Origin: Sarcophilus harrisii
Lineage: Eukaryota; Chordata; Mammalia; Dasyuromorphia; Dasyuridae
Length of the DNA stretch: 64,000 nucleotides
NCBI RefSeq assembly: GCF_902635505.1
Contig: NC_045430.1
Coordinates: forward strand, 29,717,564-29,781,563
Direction: 5' to 3'
Position numbers and translations under genes: made by a program
Notes under the pieces: generated by a model
Databases searched by the model: none
The model's input: only the letters and a program-made list of their open reading frames with translations
What the model was told of the DNA's origin: nothing
In this document: piece by piece, positions 1-14,300 of the stretch
How the letters are laid out: each line of letters begins with the position of its first letter
How positions within the stretch are numbered: position 1 is the stretch's first letter

Positions 1-189
1 ATAATTATATTTTTCATTTTTATGCCCCTTGAATCTCTTCCCTCCCTGACTTCTGTCTACCCATAGACATGCTCAGGCTTATGCACTCTCAAGGAAATTC
101 TGCTTTTGGTTCTTCTTCCCTGCTCCCATACTGGGTTCTGTGACTTTGACTGTTTGTTTCACTTGTAACAAAGTAGTTTACTCTCAGTG

Positions 190-430
190 CCTCGAGTTCC
201 TTTACACCCCTTCTCTTCTCAGGAGCCTGGCTTCTGTTCCCACCCCTCGAGTTGGACTTCCCTCTCAGAAGTCACCACTAACTTCCTTCTAATGGTCAAG
301 TCCGCAAGCTACCCTTCAAGTTCTCACCGCCTTGACCTCTCTACAGCCTTCAGTATTGTTGGCCACATCCCCTTAGTGAATCACACCTCTTCCCTTGGCT
401 CCAGAGACACAGACCTTCCTGGGTGGGCTT
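190..430 (+). mobile_element. L2-like LINE fragment
   Basis: Decayed text resembling the L2 3' coding region (AAGTCACCACTAACTTCCTT, CTTGACCTCTCTACAGCCTT). Recognised from memory of the family; borders approximate. Lies in LTA4H intron 2, whose remainder up to 780 shows nothing I recognise. Confidence 0.45.
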
Positions 431-789
431 GGTCTGATCCCTGAGCGGGCCTGCTCCGGCAGAAGTCACAGTTTCAATGAGAGGGCGAGGGGTAGATCTC
501 GATAATGCTTCCCGTAATTAGCTAGCAGAGCTTTCTGCACATTTGTTGGCTTGCACTGAGTGCTGCTTGATGCCCTAAGAATCTGCTTTCTACAGAAGGA
601 ATGATCCAAGCATGGTTTCTTCTTTCTTTCACTTTGAATGTAGCATAGAGCCATATGCAGAGGGGACTCCTTCGTGTTTGCTTTGGGCCGTAAGGAAGTT
701 TGGTTTTAATTCTTACTGGTGGGTGGTAAATCATGATCAAACATTATTATTCCTGCTTAATCTTTCCTATGTGGCAGGGATTCCTTACT

Positions 790-966
790 TTTCTTGAGAC
801 ATGGACCCCTGTGGCCATCCAGTGAAGCCTGTGAAACCTTTCTCAGCGTTATGCTTTTAAGTGCATAAAAAAGTTTATGGGATTACACAGGACATAATTA
901 TAGTGGAAGATAGTTATCCAAATATCTAAAAATTAGGTTCATGCACCCACCTAGGGCTAAGAATCT
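790..966. mobile_element. Degraded hAT-like nonautonomous repeat, copy A
   Basis: Shares ATGGACCCCTGTGGCC, GTGAAGCC, ATGCTTTTAAGTGCATAAAA and GGATTACA blocks with copies near 9548 and 21225. The family resembles short hAT-type MITEs ending in GGTTAAGAA; class uncertain. Confidence 0.4.
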
Positions 967-1287
967 CTGTGGTTTGATCATTCTCCAATTTTTGCACTTA
1001 ATAAAAAATGGAACTGAAATTTAAAGAAATTCCTGATGTGGGGCTCTCCCAAAAGAGACATCCCCTGGAAGCCCCTTTTCTGATTCTCCCTGCAAAAGGA
1101 CTTAAGTGCAGTTTCGAAGGGTCCTTTGGGGTTTGAGGTTGTTTTTTGTTTTTTTTTAATGAGTTGGAATGTTTCAAAAGCTATCATGCTAGCTTAGTAG
1201 TTATGCTCTCAGTCCCAGAGTTCTTTTCTAGCTGTGGCCACATCGCAGCTATAGGCCCTTCATATGTGTACGTTTTGTTTGCTGCAG

Positions 1288-1408
1288 AAAACAAGAAGTG
1301 GTTGTAGAGATTTCCTATGAGACGTCCCCCCAGTCTTCAGCTCTGCAGTGGCTCACTCCTGAACAGACGTCTGGAAAGAAACATCCCTATCTTTTCAGCC
1401 AGTGCCAG
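1288..1408 (+). CDS. LTA4H: LTA4H exon 3 (residues 98-137)
   Basis: Acceptor gctgcag, donor gtaaag. One leading base completes a codon split with exon 2. The protein reads [20 protein letters not shown] onward and ends YLFSQCQ. It includes the glutamine (literature Gln136) that lines the substrate pocket. Confidence 0.95.
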
Positions 1409-4400
1409 GTAAAGGAATCTCAGGATAGTTTGTCAGAGTCACTCAGCATTTATGAGGTGCCTGCTGTGTGTCAGGGATTGTGCTGAGCGCCAGAGGTACA
1501 GAGAAAGGCTCAGTCCCTGCTCCTCAGGAGCTCGTGGTCCGATGAAGGAGACAGCACGCAAACGGCTGTGGCCTAGCCAGCTGGAGGAAGGCCTTTGAAT
1601 TAAGGCTACGGGAAAAGAGGGTGGGCTTTGAGTGGCTCTTGAAGAAAGTTGGGATGCAGGGCCGAGGAGGGAGAGCACTCCGGGCATGGGGCAGAGCAAG
1701 AGAAAATACCTGGAAAAGGCCACTGTGGAAGGGTCCCAGTGCGCATGGGAGGGGAAAGGGTACAAGATGCATGAAGACAGAAAAGTGAGTAGCAAGTTGG
1801 GAAGGTTGCTGAACACCAGAGTGCTTTATGTTTGGTCTTTGAAATACTAGGGAGCCACTGAAGTTTGCAAAGGGGAAGCGTGGCAGAATCAAGTCCATGC
1901 TCTAGGAAGGTCCTGTGGGCAGTTGAGTGGTGGGTGGATTGGAGGGAGCCTGGAGGGGCTAAGGCAGAGTCTGGTGGAGGGGGATGGCCCTTTGGCAGCC
2001 CCTTTTTAAATGGACAGTTTCTGCTTCATCTCTGAGTTTTCTTCCAGGTCTCAGTAGAGGGGCAGGATGGCATTTGGCTTTCCTGGTGGAACCTGGGACT
2101 GTTACTTGGCTGTCCTGAGAGGTGCTGGGAGTCACCCTCTCCTCCCTTTCCCCCAAAATGGTGATCTACAAACATGACATGGTGGGGTCTAGAAGCGGTT
2201 TCCGTTGACTTAATATAGGAGGATTGAGTCAAAAGGGTTACAAACCCTTAGACCTTAAAGGAAGTACTGGACCAAATGGCTGTGAGAAGGAAGGGCCCAT
2301 TTTTAATAAGATAAAATGTGAATGAAGATGTTAGGATTAGGGAAGGTGGGGTTCAGGCCCCCTTATGTTCCATCCTAAGGTTGACCCTAGGATGGAAAAT
2401 GAGCCAGACAAGCAGTCGCCCAGCAAACATTTATTAAGCACCTACTGTGTGCCAAGCACTGTGCACTTCAGATACAAAGAAAGGCAAACAGATGGTCCCT
2501 TGCTCTTAGGGAGCTCATTTCCTGTGGGGGCAGACAACATGTAAAACACCGTAAAATATACACAGGGAAAATGGGACCTGATCAATAATAGGAAGGATGT
2601 TGTTGCTTTAGTGGAACTGTGAAAGTTCATCCATGTATGAAAATAAAGGTTCCATTTCCATTTGTGGACAAACCAAATTTTGACAATTTGTCAAAATCCC
2701 AAGTTGCCATGAAACATGACTTCGGTTTTAACAGTCCAGTTCTGAATTGTCCCCAAGGTCTTCTGGAAAACACTGGCAGCTAAAAGTCTCTCCTTTCCCT
2801 TCCTCTGCCCCAGGCCATCCACTGCCGAGCGATTCTCCCCTGCCAGGACACTCCCTCTGTGAAGCTGACCTACAGTGCTGAGGTAGGAGAGTGTGCCTTC
2901 CAGGCAATGTCAGGAGCTGTCCCCCTGTCCGGGATTCTCGTGGAGTCATATTTTCTGATTGTGATGGATCATTACATGAAGATCTGATAGCTAAAAGAGG
3001 ATTTGCCGTATTAAATCCAGGCCCAGGGCTGTGAACAGAGACTTCGGCTTTCAAGTGGAGTGAGATCAGTGCCCAGTACTCTGAATATAGAAAGGAAAGG
3101 ACAGTTCTGAATTAAGAATAAGGTTTATACCCTTGGAGCCTGTTAAAAAATATCCAAGTAGGGAAAGGTTTTTAAAATAGCTAAAACTTAGAGCACCTTT
3201 TCAACATTACATTTTTTTTAGGTTCAATTAACACGGATATAGGGGTATAGAGATGTCAGAGAATATGTGCAGATGTTTTTAGTGGTAGAAGTTACAGAAT
3301 TACGTAACATATAAGCATTTCTGACAGGCCAGTTCTTCTGGAGCTCTCCCAGAATCAGGAATCAAACCAGCTTAGGCAAATAAATGGGATCTTGTGTGGA
3401 TCCTCCTGGATTTCTGATAACTCCAGGATCTTAACACAAGCAATTTAGTGGAGAATGCATAGCACCAAAGGTCTGGAGACCACCATTCCTGACCCTTTAG
3501 GATCTTTCTGGTTCTCAGTGTTTCATTTAAATAAGAGAGCTGGTGTTTTACATAATTGAAGATTGACTCTGGACTATTCTCTGCTCTTAGTTTTAAACCA
3601 GATGGTGGCCCATGATCTCCAGCTAAGAGATCCTGAAGGCTCATCACTTGGTTGGGCATGGAGTAAACCTTTAAGGCTAAAACCTAAATTCTGGTGTTTG
3701 TAGGAAACTCTGAGAATTATGGTGCTATAATGCCTCTGGAGAAAGCTGCATTCAGAATATGTCTATGACAGCTTGCTGTCTTTTTCATATGTGGCCAGAA
3801 ACAATGTCTCAGTTATTTGCAGGCCATTAAATACTTCTGATGTCCAGAATTTCAATTTTGGGTTAACAGGGAATACGGAAGCCTGGCACAGGGACGGTCT
3901 GGTTCTTTGTCAGAGCTCAGGCTGGGTTTAGAGGTTCGTGTCCACATGGGTACAGATTTCAGATGATGAGTGGCTAAAGAACAAAGGAAGCAGGGAAAGG
4001 GAAACTCTTTAATATATGTATGTTAAGTAATTGTGGGTTGCGTTTCATTGTTAATGGGGAGCTCATATTTCTTTTTGATTAGGTGTCAGTTCCCAATGAG
4101 CTGGTGGCTCTTATGAGTGCTGTCCGTGATGGAGAAGCCCCTGATCCTGCAGACTCCAGTAGGAAAATCTATAAATTCATACAAAAAGTAAGATCATAGT
4201 CCAGACTGTATATTTGCAAGGACAGAAATGTCCATCCATACTGTAATATAAATAGGCGGTCTTAAAAGTCTTGGTGCGGTTTTAAGCTTTCGTAATTTCA
4301 GACTGCACTAAGACCTTTGTGGGGCAGTGTTTGTGCACACACGCACACATACATATTTTTCTTTCTGTTTCTTTCTGTAAAATCATAATTGTTTTTAGTG

Positions 4401-5304
4401 CAACATTCTAATCTAAAATAAGAATGTTTTCCATTCCCATTTTCTTTTGAAATTTTTTTTTGCTATTTTTAATCTTCAGAAACAAAGGCTTAGATTACCA
4501 AGATAAAGGTGGTGGTTGTGGATATCATGTTGCAATTATCTGATAAGTCAGCTCTTCAGTGCTCATTGAGGAAATGAGGAAATGTTGAATCAGTGAAATT
4601 AATTCTTCCTTTAAGAGATTTAAGCAAAGGCAATAGGGACTTCTTTTTGTCATTTTTACAATAAATGTATTTGAATGTGAATTTGTAGATCACTAAGTTT
4701 ATCATAGGGTACACTAATATAAAATATATTTTACCTTTAGTAGAGTACTTAGATTATGTGCTTCAACAATGGAATATTTTTTCATATAAAAGAAGAGAAA
4801 TGTTGGAAAATTCTCATCTGTGATTATGTATTCAAATTAGAGATCTCTTCCTGTTTCCTTCTGCCCATCTTCTCTCTTACTCTTCCCTGCCAACTGTCAC
4901 TTTGCTAATCTCAGCTGGCCTGGATTCCAGCCTCAGCTTGCCTGCTAACTTGCTGGGAGAGCTCGGGAAGTTCTTAAGGGATGACCCGAAGACCTCTGCT
5001 ATTTTTTTTAGGCCTCTGCTTCCTCATCTCCAAAATGAAGGGACTGGACTAAGTGATCTTGGGCATTGATTTGGGAGGAAGTTTCATTTTCAACTGTGAA
5101 ATTCTAATTCTAGTATTTCAGAGTAAGTGGGATGGTGAGGGGAATGTGATCTCTGCTTAGAGAGAAAATAGCCATTAAGTGAGAAATTAAAATTGAGGTT
5201 CTCTCTATAGAAATATCTGTTCACGTTGTATTATAGACAGTGTTTTAAAAAGTCTTGGCATGGTTTTAAGGTTTCATAATTTCAAAGTGTACCAATGCTT
5301 TTGG

Positions 5305-5370
<66 letters not shown>

Positions 5371-8300
5371 TGTTTTAATAATGCAGACAAATGTAAACAG
5401 AACTAAAGCAAAGTATATACCCTAATGACAGTTAAGTAAAATGATACAAAAAAAGAATGAGGATTGATTAAGCACTTACTATGTTCTTACTCTTGTTAAA
5501 CTATGAGGATCCAAAGCATTTCCTGCTTTTAAAGAGCTTGCATTTTAAAGGGGAAGGTGATGAATGAATAAATGAAAAGGTATTTATTAAAAATATTGTG
5601 TACCCAGGCACTATGCTAACTGGTGCCTGCCCTCAAGGCCCTTTTTTTTTTTTTTTTTTTTTTTTTTAAAGGGGAAGACAATTGCATAAAGTTGGAAAGG
5701 TGATGGGGAGCTGGATGGAAAGCTAGTGGGCAGGCCTATTGTTCGGAAGGGCACAGGAGTTGATCTGGTGACAGAACCATGTCACAGAGAAGGTTCCTCA
5801 AAAGCCCAGGGCACATCACAATCAGCATAAGCCTTCCAAAACTTTGGTCATTTATTTGTTCAGAGCAAGTAAGGCTTTATACCCTCACCTTTCCAAGGTA
5901 GCAGCACCAATACTGTCTGACCTATTTGGCTGGAGATTTGTTGCTGTTTTGTGTTGTCTTGAATTACTTAGAAGCAGTGTGGTATAATGTCTGCTCCAGG
6001 GAAACCTGTATTCAAGCTTTGTCACAGCCTGGCTTTGTGACCTTAGACTTCGGTGTACCAGATGGCTCTCTCAAACTATAAAGTAATGAGACATATGGGT
6101 GGTACAATGGATAGAGCACTCAACTGGGAGGCAGGAAGACCTGAATTAAAATCCATTCAGACACTTAGTAGGACAATTCATTATCCAGATTAACTGTGAA
6201 CTAGCTGAATCTTATTGATCAAATAATATTCAGCTAGTTACCCAGTTAATCTGGATAATGAAATCTTCAAGAGGTCAAATTATTTGAATTCTCACTCCAT
6301 ATTTCCATTAGAAACCAATCACTATATTTTATATAAATATAACTTCACAGAGAAAAAATTAAAAGCCATGTACCCACTTTAGTATATTCCTTATTTGCAC
6401 TAATAAAAATTGTATTGTAATCTATATAAAATACTGAAGGCATTATTAGCTTAATTTTTTTTAATTTTAGAGAATTTTAGATGTGCATTGGGAGAAAGAA
6501 TCTCCTCATCCAGGAGTACCAGTGCAATCCCAGATCTGGCTCTAGTCCCTTTACCTTTGCTTTTTCCATTGTCATTGGTCTGTGTTTTGTTCTTCTCTCA
6601 ACATCACTTGCTAACTCTTACCTCCTTTCTTTGAAGTCTTTGTATTTGTTGTGACTTATAGCCCATTAGAACTGTGATCTCATCAGTGGGTGCATTCCCT
6701 TCACACATGCAGATTGCAACTCATCCTTTCCTGCTCACACTGGGAGGCTATTGTTCATCTCATCCTACAGCTCAAATGCAGGAGGCCCGCTAGCAGCGCG
6801 CATTCCAAGACCTTTTGTCATTGAACGGATACCAGTTAATATTCTTATATGGCATTCCATTTATTATGTGCCAAGACAAGTCTTGGGAATGCTGGGAGAG
6901 AGAAAAGCATAAGCCTGTTTATGAACATATCAAAGTTAATATTTGTATTTATAATAATCTCTTCTTTTTAGCTATGGTTCTGGGCTATAAATTTTCTTAA
7001 ATAGAAAATTCTCCTGCTACTTCTGCTTGGATCAGGAAAGGGCTCCCAGAATCTCAGCTTTGGAAGGTACCTCGGAAGCCATCCAGCCCAGACCCTCCCT
7101 GAAGCATACATCTCTATAACATATACTTCCGAAAAGAAAACTTCCTTAGGGCAGCCAGGTAGTACAGTGGCCAGAGATGCTTCCTAGCTGTGTGACCCTG
7201 GACAAATGTTTCACCCTGTTTGCCTCAGTTTCCTCATCTGTAAAATGAGCTAGAGAAGGACATAGCAGACCCCTCCAGGATCTTTGACAAGAAAACCCCA
7301 AAGGGGGTCCTGAAAAGTGGGACATGACTGAAAACAACTGAACAGTCACCTCCTCTCACACTTCTAATGATGGCAATTTCTTTACCTGCAGGTTGGTTGG
7401 GGGAGAGGGGGATTGTTTTTCAGATTGCTCCCATTGTTAGGAGGGTCTTTCTTGTATTGGACCAAAGGACTGGATTGCTGCCATAACCCCAGCGAATCCC
7501 TTATGTGGATTCAGCTCTGCGCAGAGTGTGTTAGGAAGGACATTGTCAAACTAGAGCATTTCTGGGGGAAGGGGGACAGTACTGGAGATGGGAAAAGGAT
7601 ATCTGTCCAGAGGAGGAAAGACTTCAGGGGGCCTGATAGCTGCCATCTTGGAAGAATCAGCCAAATGGGGTGAAAGACCTAGAGCAGTTTTTTAAACAGT
7701 GGTTGAAAACTTCACTTTACAACTGGGTGTAAGGCAGAAAGTTGCTATTCGTGAGAGCTGTCCCAAGTAAAAGGGGCTTCTTCAGGAGTCTGAAGATTCC
7801 CCATCCCTCGAGGTCTTCCCATGGAGTCTTGATGGGCTCCTAATCCTTCCTTTAGGCTGGGCTTAGCCTCCAGGACCTCACTGGTGTTTGTCAGATCTGA
7901 AGTTCTACATTTCATGTTGAAGAGCCAAGCATATTTTAAAAAATAATACCAGGAGTCCTTTTTTAGAACCCTTTAAATCAAGAATTGATTATCCATGGTA
8001 TCAATCTGCCCATCATGCCTCAAGCTAACATAAAAGAAGTTTTGTAAAACCAGAAGTGCTTTAACAGGAAGTGGGTCTATCACTTCAAGAATTCTGGAAA
8101 TATTTGTGTTCCTATGCTAATTAGTAATAAAGTAACAAGAGACAAAGGGAAAATATACCTTTGTAGATAACATTCTAATAAGACAGAGGGAAAATATATA
8201 ATAGCCTTTTGTTTTTAAGAGATGTTTAAAGTGTGTTGTTACCACTAATGACATGAATTGCAAAATAATGCCCAGACAAGTCCATGAAGAAAAGCAGAAC

Positions 8301-11300
8301 CATTCCTGGGAGGGGGAAGGAGAGAAGTCATTTTGAAATGGTTTGCACCCAGAGCTAGAGCAAGTTGGTCCCTCAAAAGGTGAATTTCTTCTGACAGACA
8401 GGTCAAAGACCATACTATGTGTTCCCCTAGAAAGGGGAATTTATTTATTTCATTTTAGGACATCCATTGTCTTGCTCATTGGTAATTTTTGGACTATAAT
8501 GCAAGTGTTTGTCTTTTTGCTTCCCTCTAGGTCCCGATACCATGCTATCTGATTGCTCTTGTTGTTGGGGCCTTAGAAAGCAGGTGAATATTTTTGTATT
8601 TAGCTTGAAGTCAATGGGAAGATTAGACTTGGGGTAACAAGATGAATTAGCCCCATGAACTTTTCATGGGTTTTAATAATCAGCAACTGATTCATTTCTT
8701 TCTTAAGATATACACTACCCTTTGGGAAGACCTCTTCTCCTATTTAATAGTATTTTGTTGTTTCCATTTACATGTATAGAGAGTTTTCAGCATTCACTTT
8801 TCTGAGATTCTGGGTTCTTTGGGAAAGATCTTAAAAATCATCTTGAATATGAAATATAGATTTGGATGCACCACACATTGCAGTCTATCGTCCTACCTCT
8901 GGGACATTCTTTATTTGCATGAATAGCTACTTCACCCCCACTTCCACAATTTTCTCAGTATCTCATTTTTAAGAATAAATTCTTATTTATATTATTGTTT
9001 TCTACATCACCAGGATTTTCCCCAGTATCCTTCTGTCCCACATTTCAGAGAGCCATCTTATATAACAAATATTTTTTAAAGAAATGTTAAGAAAAGAAAA
9101 AACAAAACAGATCTGTCCATTAAAAAAGTCCGAGACCCATGCCTCTTCTGCCAAAGAGTAGATAGAGATATCTCCTCTGATCTCTTCTTTGAGATATAGT
9201 CTCATTTGTGAATCTTTCCAAGCCAATAATGCCAGTAACAAACCCATCCCTTTATATTAAGAGGTGCTGGAGGAGAGATTGGGAGCGTGTACAGACTTAA
9301 TAAAGCCAAAAAAGATTATTTTTGTTTTGTTCTTACCATGAATACTCTAATCCATTTTAATAAGGAAGATGCTTCATAATTTATTTACCATTCAAGGAGA
9401 GACCCTGCTATCAATAATCCAAGTGGTTGGCCCCATTTGCCCCTTCATGTCTCAGTGGGATGGTTTCCTAGAGGTGTGGGAAAGAATTCATTTTCCTGAA
9501 TTCTATTCCTATGTATTAGTTGGCAGAGTCTAGGGAAGCATAGGGATGGATTTTTCTGAATTATGCTTTTAAATGCATAAAAATAAAATACATAGGATTA
9601 CAAAAGAAGTCAATTATAATGAAATATATTGAGGTGGGGTTTTTTTAAGTTCACAAACCCCAGGTTAAGAAGCTTGCTTTTAATATTCATAGCAGTTTTC
9701 TTCTCAGGGCAAAAAAACTCTGGAAATTGAGAGGATGACTATCAATTGGGGAATGACTTAGTAAACTGTGATGTGATTGTAATGGAATATGATTGTTGTA
9801 TGGGAAATGATAAACAGGATGCTCTCAGAAAAAAAAAAATAGCCCTGGAAGTCCTCCATGAACTCAAGCAAAGTAAAATGTACTGTATACAAAGTAATAG
9901 CAATGTTCTGGAATGACCAGCTATAAATGACTTTGCTATTCTTAGTTAGTACAATAATCCACAACTGTTCTGAATTTATGATGAAAAATCCTATCCATAC
10001 CCAGAGGTGAAACTGATTGCGTTTAAATACCAATTGAAGCATTCTCCTTCCTCCCCACCCTGCTCCTCTCAACTTAATTTTTCTTGAAGATTTTTATTTT
10101 TATTAGGCTGGGATCTATGTTTTCTTTCTCAACTTGACTCTTATGGAAATGTTTTGCATTACTTCACGGGTGGTTTCTTAATTGTGGGTGGGGATGAGGG
10201 AGAGAACCTAGAACTCAAAAATATTAAAAACCAATGTAAAAAAATTTGTTTTGAATGTAACTGGGGGAAAATATTAAATAAATCAAATCAAAAAAAAAAA
10301 AAAGAGAGAGAGAGAAGAAGAAGAAACTTACTTCTAGAGGCAGCTAGGTGGCTCAGTGGATAGAACATCTGCCTTGGAGTCAGGAGGACCTGACTTCAAA
10401 TCTGGCCTCAGATACTTGTTAGCTCTGTGACTCTGGGCAAATCATTTAACTTATTTCCTCCACATATGAAAAAGAAGCAGCAGCAACTTCCTATTAGCTA
10501 GTTGCCTGCCTGGAATGGGAGGAGGAAGAGTGTGCCCCAACTGCTCTGGAATCCTTACTCAGCTTACATATTCCCAGGAAGGCATTTGCTGTCTCATCCT
10601 TCTTCTGAGCCAGCTTCTGCCTCCTTTAGAACAGTGTACCAGTGGCCATATGTAAAATATCAGCTTTGTGTGGAGAACCCACCTCTTCATTGTTTTCCCA
10701 GGCAATCCTACTTCCCCATTGTAGGATGGGCAGTATTTGATTCAATATCAGAAAATGTGCTTGAATTTTAAAAATTTATTAAAGTATGATTTTACAGGAA
10801 GATTGGCCCAAGAACATTGGTGTGGTCTGAGAAAGAACAGGTGGAAAAGTCTGCTCTGGAATTTTCTGAGGTTGGTGATTGAGTTCTTACTTTTGACTGT
10901 TGTGATTAATTTTTAATTATTTTCATGGTCGATGGGATTATGTAAACATATTTTATTTTCTTAAATAAAATTTTATTATCATCTTTTGTTTTTATATCAT
11001 TGATATTTCCCTCCTCCCAGAGACATCTTATAGCAAGGAATAAAAAAGGGAGGCAGGATTCAGCAAAAATAAACCAACATGTTGAAAAAAATCTGACATT
11101 ATATACAGTGTCCCATACTCATAGTCCCTCAGCTCTGTAAAGAAGTTGAGGGAAAGGAATATAGCTGTTAAGTATAATATTAAACAGGAGCCTTTGCAGA
11201 AAGCAATCTGAATTATTTTTTCCAGACTGAACGGATGTTGAAAATTGCTGAAGATCTGGGAGGACCTTATGTTTGGGGACAGTATGACTTGTTGGTCTTA

Positions 11301-14300
11301 CCACCTTCCTTTCCGTATGGTGGCATGGAGAATCCTTGCCTTACTTTTGTGACTCCCACTCTCTTGGTAAGTACTAATACTGTGCAATTTGAAGCTATTA
11401 AATCGTTCTCAAAAATGTGCCAAAATGGGAAGAACCTTGGAGTCATAGAAACAAATATTCTCACTTATTTATCCAATTTTTGTTAACATATTCAATATGG
11501 ATTATCACAGCTATTTATTACTGTTGTATTTTTTTTTTTAATTAAAACCCTCTATATTTAGAAGAGGAAATATTCAAAAGATTTTGGATTTTACTGGAAG
11601 AGTTAGTTTACAATAATATTCATCTCCCTTATTTGGGTATCTTCCAGACAGTGGAACCACACTGATCATATGTGGCTGATGATCATGCTAATAATGTGTC
11701 AGCTACACACAGTAGAACCAGGATTAGACCATTTACCTGGCTTTGTTGAACAAGTTCATTTGTTTATTTTCAGTACTTCTTATTGGAGAGGAGAGAAAGA
11801 AGAAAGGGAAAATAACCAATACAAGAAAAGCCCCGAAAGAAGGGGCTTTATACCAATGTTAGAGCCCACCCATAATAAGGAATATGGAGTCCAGAGCTCA
11901 GTGCTCTGCTTTACATCCCCTTTTTTCTTTCTTCAAGTATCTCCTTTATCACATGAAGGTCCCAGTCACAGAATTTCCATGGTTCTTAATTCCCCAACAT
12001 GAGATAGAAATACAACTTATCTTTAGATCCCTTTGGGGATTTAATTTTTAGCCTGAAGGTAACTTTCTCTTTTTGTGTTTCAGGCAGGCGACAAGTCACT
12101 CTCGAATGTAAGTCAAGGTTTCTTTTACTGTGTTCTCAGTGTAAAAAACTGTTAAACGGCCAAACTGTGCTCCTTCATCAGGTTATAATAGTAGAGTAAC
12201 ATTAAAAAAGATGATTAGCAGTGTGGAGTTCAGAATACAATTGACTCTCTGCTTTAGTTTTTCTTACCTCTGATTTATGAGTTGAATTTACTAGTCAGAA
12301 AATAGGGTCAGAGTGTTTCAGAATGGAGAGCATTGAATGGAGAAAGTCTCCCTGATGTAGGTCCCATTTTGGGCAAATCACTCAGCATGTCTGGGCCTGT
12401 ATTATTTCTGGGGTTGGATTAGGTGGTGTCCCAGGTCCCATTCATCTCTAAAATTTCATGTTCTTGCAGTCAAAATGAGAGGAAAAAATGGAAATTTTTC
12501 TGAAGGTCTAATGAGGCTATAGTCTGAACCCAGGGCTAGAATTGGACAGAATCACAACAGAATCAAGGGACATATTTGTGGAATCTGCCTCTCCCCTCAA
12601 CTCTAATATAAGTAGATTTTAACTAAGAGAGAGCATCGTTAACATTTTTTAAAAAATAATTCCTTCCTCCTCTGAATGTCTTTGATTGTTTTTATATGTT
12701 TAAACTGTTCTCTTTCTACTTTCTTTTTGGTCAAATAATATTCTGGGTTTTTTTTAATTGACTTAATATATTTAATGAGGCTTTGAATATATTAGCTAGA
12801 GGCTGAGCTTCAGAAAATTTGGAGGAAGAGAAGAGAGTTCCCCTTGCAAGGTCTGACAGCTTCTCCCCTTCCCTCAGGTGATTGCCCACGAGATCTCTCA
12901 CAGCTGGACAGGAAATCTGGTGACGAACAAAACTTGGGATCACTTTTGGTAGGATTTTCTTACTGGCCCTTATCTCCCTTGGTTTGTGCACCTGTTGTTG
13001 TGGACGTCTCGTATTCCCCGTTAGATCACAAGTTCTCTGTTGGACGTGGTGCCCGGCCCAGAGAAGGTGCCTGACTGGTCATGGGTTTGTTCCCAGGGTC
13101 GCCTGTCTTGGGTGTGGGCTGAGATGGGGTCCAGATGGTAGCTGGGGTCAAGTGGTACCCAGTGCTCTCAGATGGATCTGGCCAGGGGCTGGGCCCAGGC
13201 TGGGCCACCTGGCCCGCTGCCTGAAGCAGAGTCACTTTCACCAGAAGCCCTCTCCTATCCCAGGCCGGCCTCCACTTGACTGCAGAGCAATCTTCCTGGA
13301 GCGCAGGCCAGACCATCTCCTCTGCTCATTAAACATCAGGGGCCCTGTTCTCACCGGGATCAAATAGAAAATGCCGCTGGATTCCTACCCTCCATCACCG
13401 GGCCCCTTCCTGGCTGTCCAGTCTCCTTCATCCAGCAGCCCTGGCCTCCCAGACCCCCCCTCAGGACCCCCTCTCCAGAGGCCGGGCATCGGCACTGCTG
13501 GCGGGCACTCCTCCTCCTCCCCAGCCCCTGGCCTTCGTGGCTTCCTCCAAGAAGCCTCTCTCAGTCCTCCTGAACTGCAGCATCTGGCTTCTAAACTACT
13601 GCAGTTTGTCCTCTCTGTATCTTGTGTCTGTCTGTCTGTGCACATCCCTATTAGAGTAAGGTTCTTTCATCTGTCTTTGCAGAGTGCCTGGCACACAGGA
13701 GACACTTTATAAGTGCTTGTTGATTTTGAATCAAAAAATATAAAGAAATTTGTTTCAATGGAATGTTTTCTTGCCTCTGCTGTTGAAAATTGATCTTTTT
13801 CTTTTTTAGGTTAAATGAAGGACATACCGTGTACCTGGAGCGCCATATTTGTGGTCGCTTATTTGGTGAAAAGTTCAGGCATTTCCACGCTTTGGGAGGA
13901 TGGGGAGAATTAAAGAACTCGGTAAGATGATTGTCCTTCAGAGCTCTTCTTCAAAGATCTGACCACACTTTGGCGAGACCCAGCAGCTAATTCTAGCCTT
14001 TGTGTAGAACTGGAAGGTCAGTGTTGTGAGAGACAAAGGATGTCTGCTGGGTCTAATCAGTGTCACTTGGTGCACGAGATTGAGAGTGATGGTGTGAGGT
14101 GGTGCCTTATGGACCCACCTGGGAGTAGCAGTCAGCCGGCGGGAGCACTGGCCCCCGGGGCTCAGCTCCTGCTGAGTTGGGTCATCCCACCATATCACTT
14201 CACCTTCTCTGCCTCAGTTTCCTCATCTGTAAAATAGGCTAATCACAGCACCTTCTTCACAGGGTGGAGGTGAGGATCAGGTGAGATAACGTCTGTTTAA

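Noticed and set aside
6177-6262. Hairpin as a microRNA precursor
   Set aside because: Arms pair almost perfectly and look like a DNA-level inverted duplication; no conservation or miRNA family recognised.
12984-13712. GC-rich frames of 113-127 aa in LTA4H intron 10
   Set aside because: They overlap an L2 3' end, lack homology I recognise, and lie in open intron sequence; high GC alone explains them.
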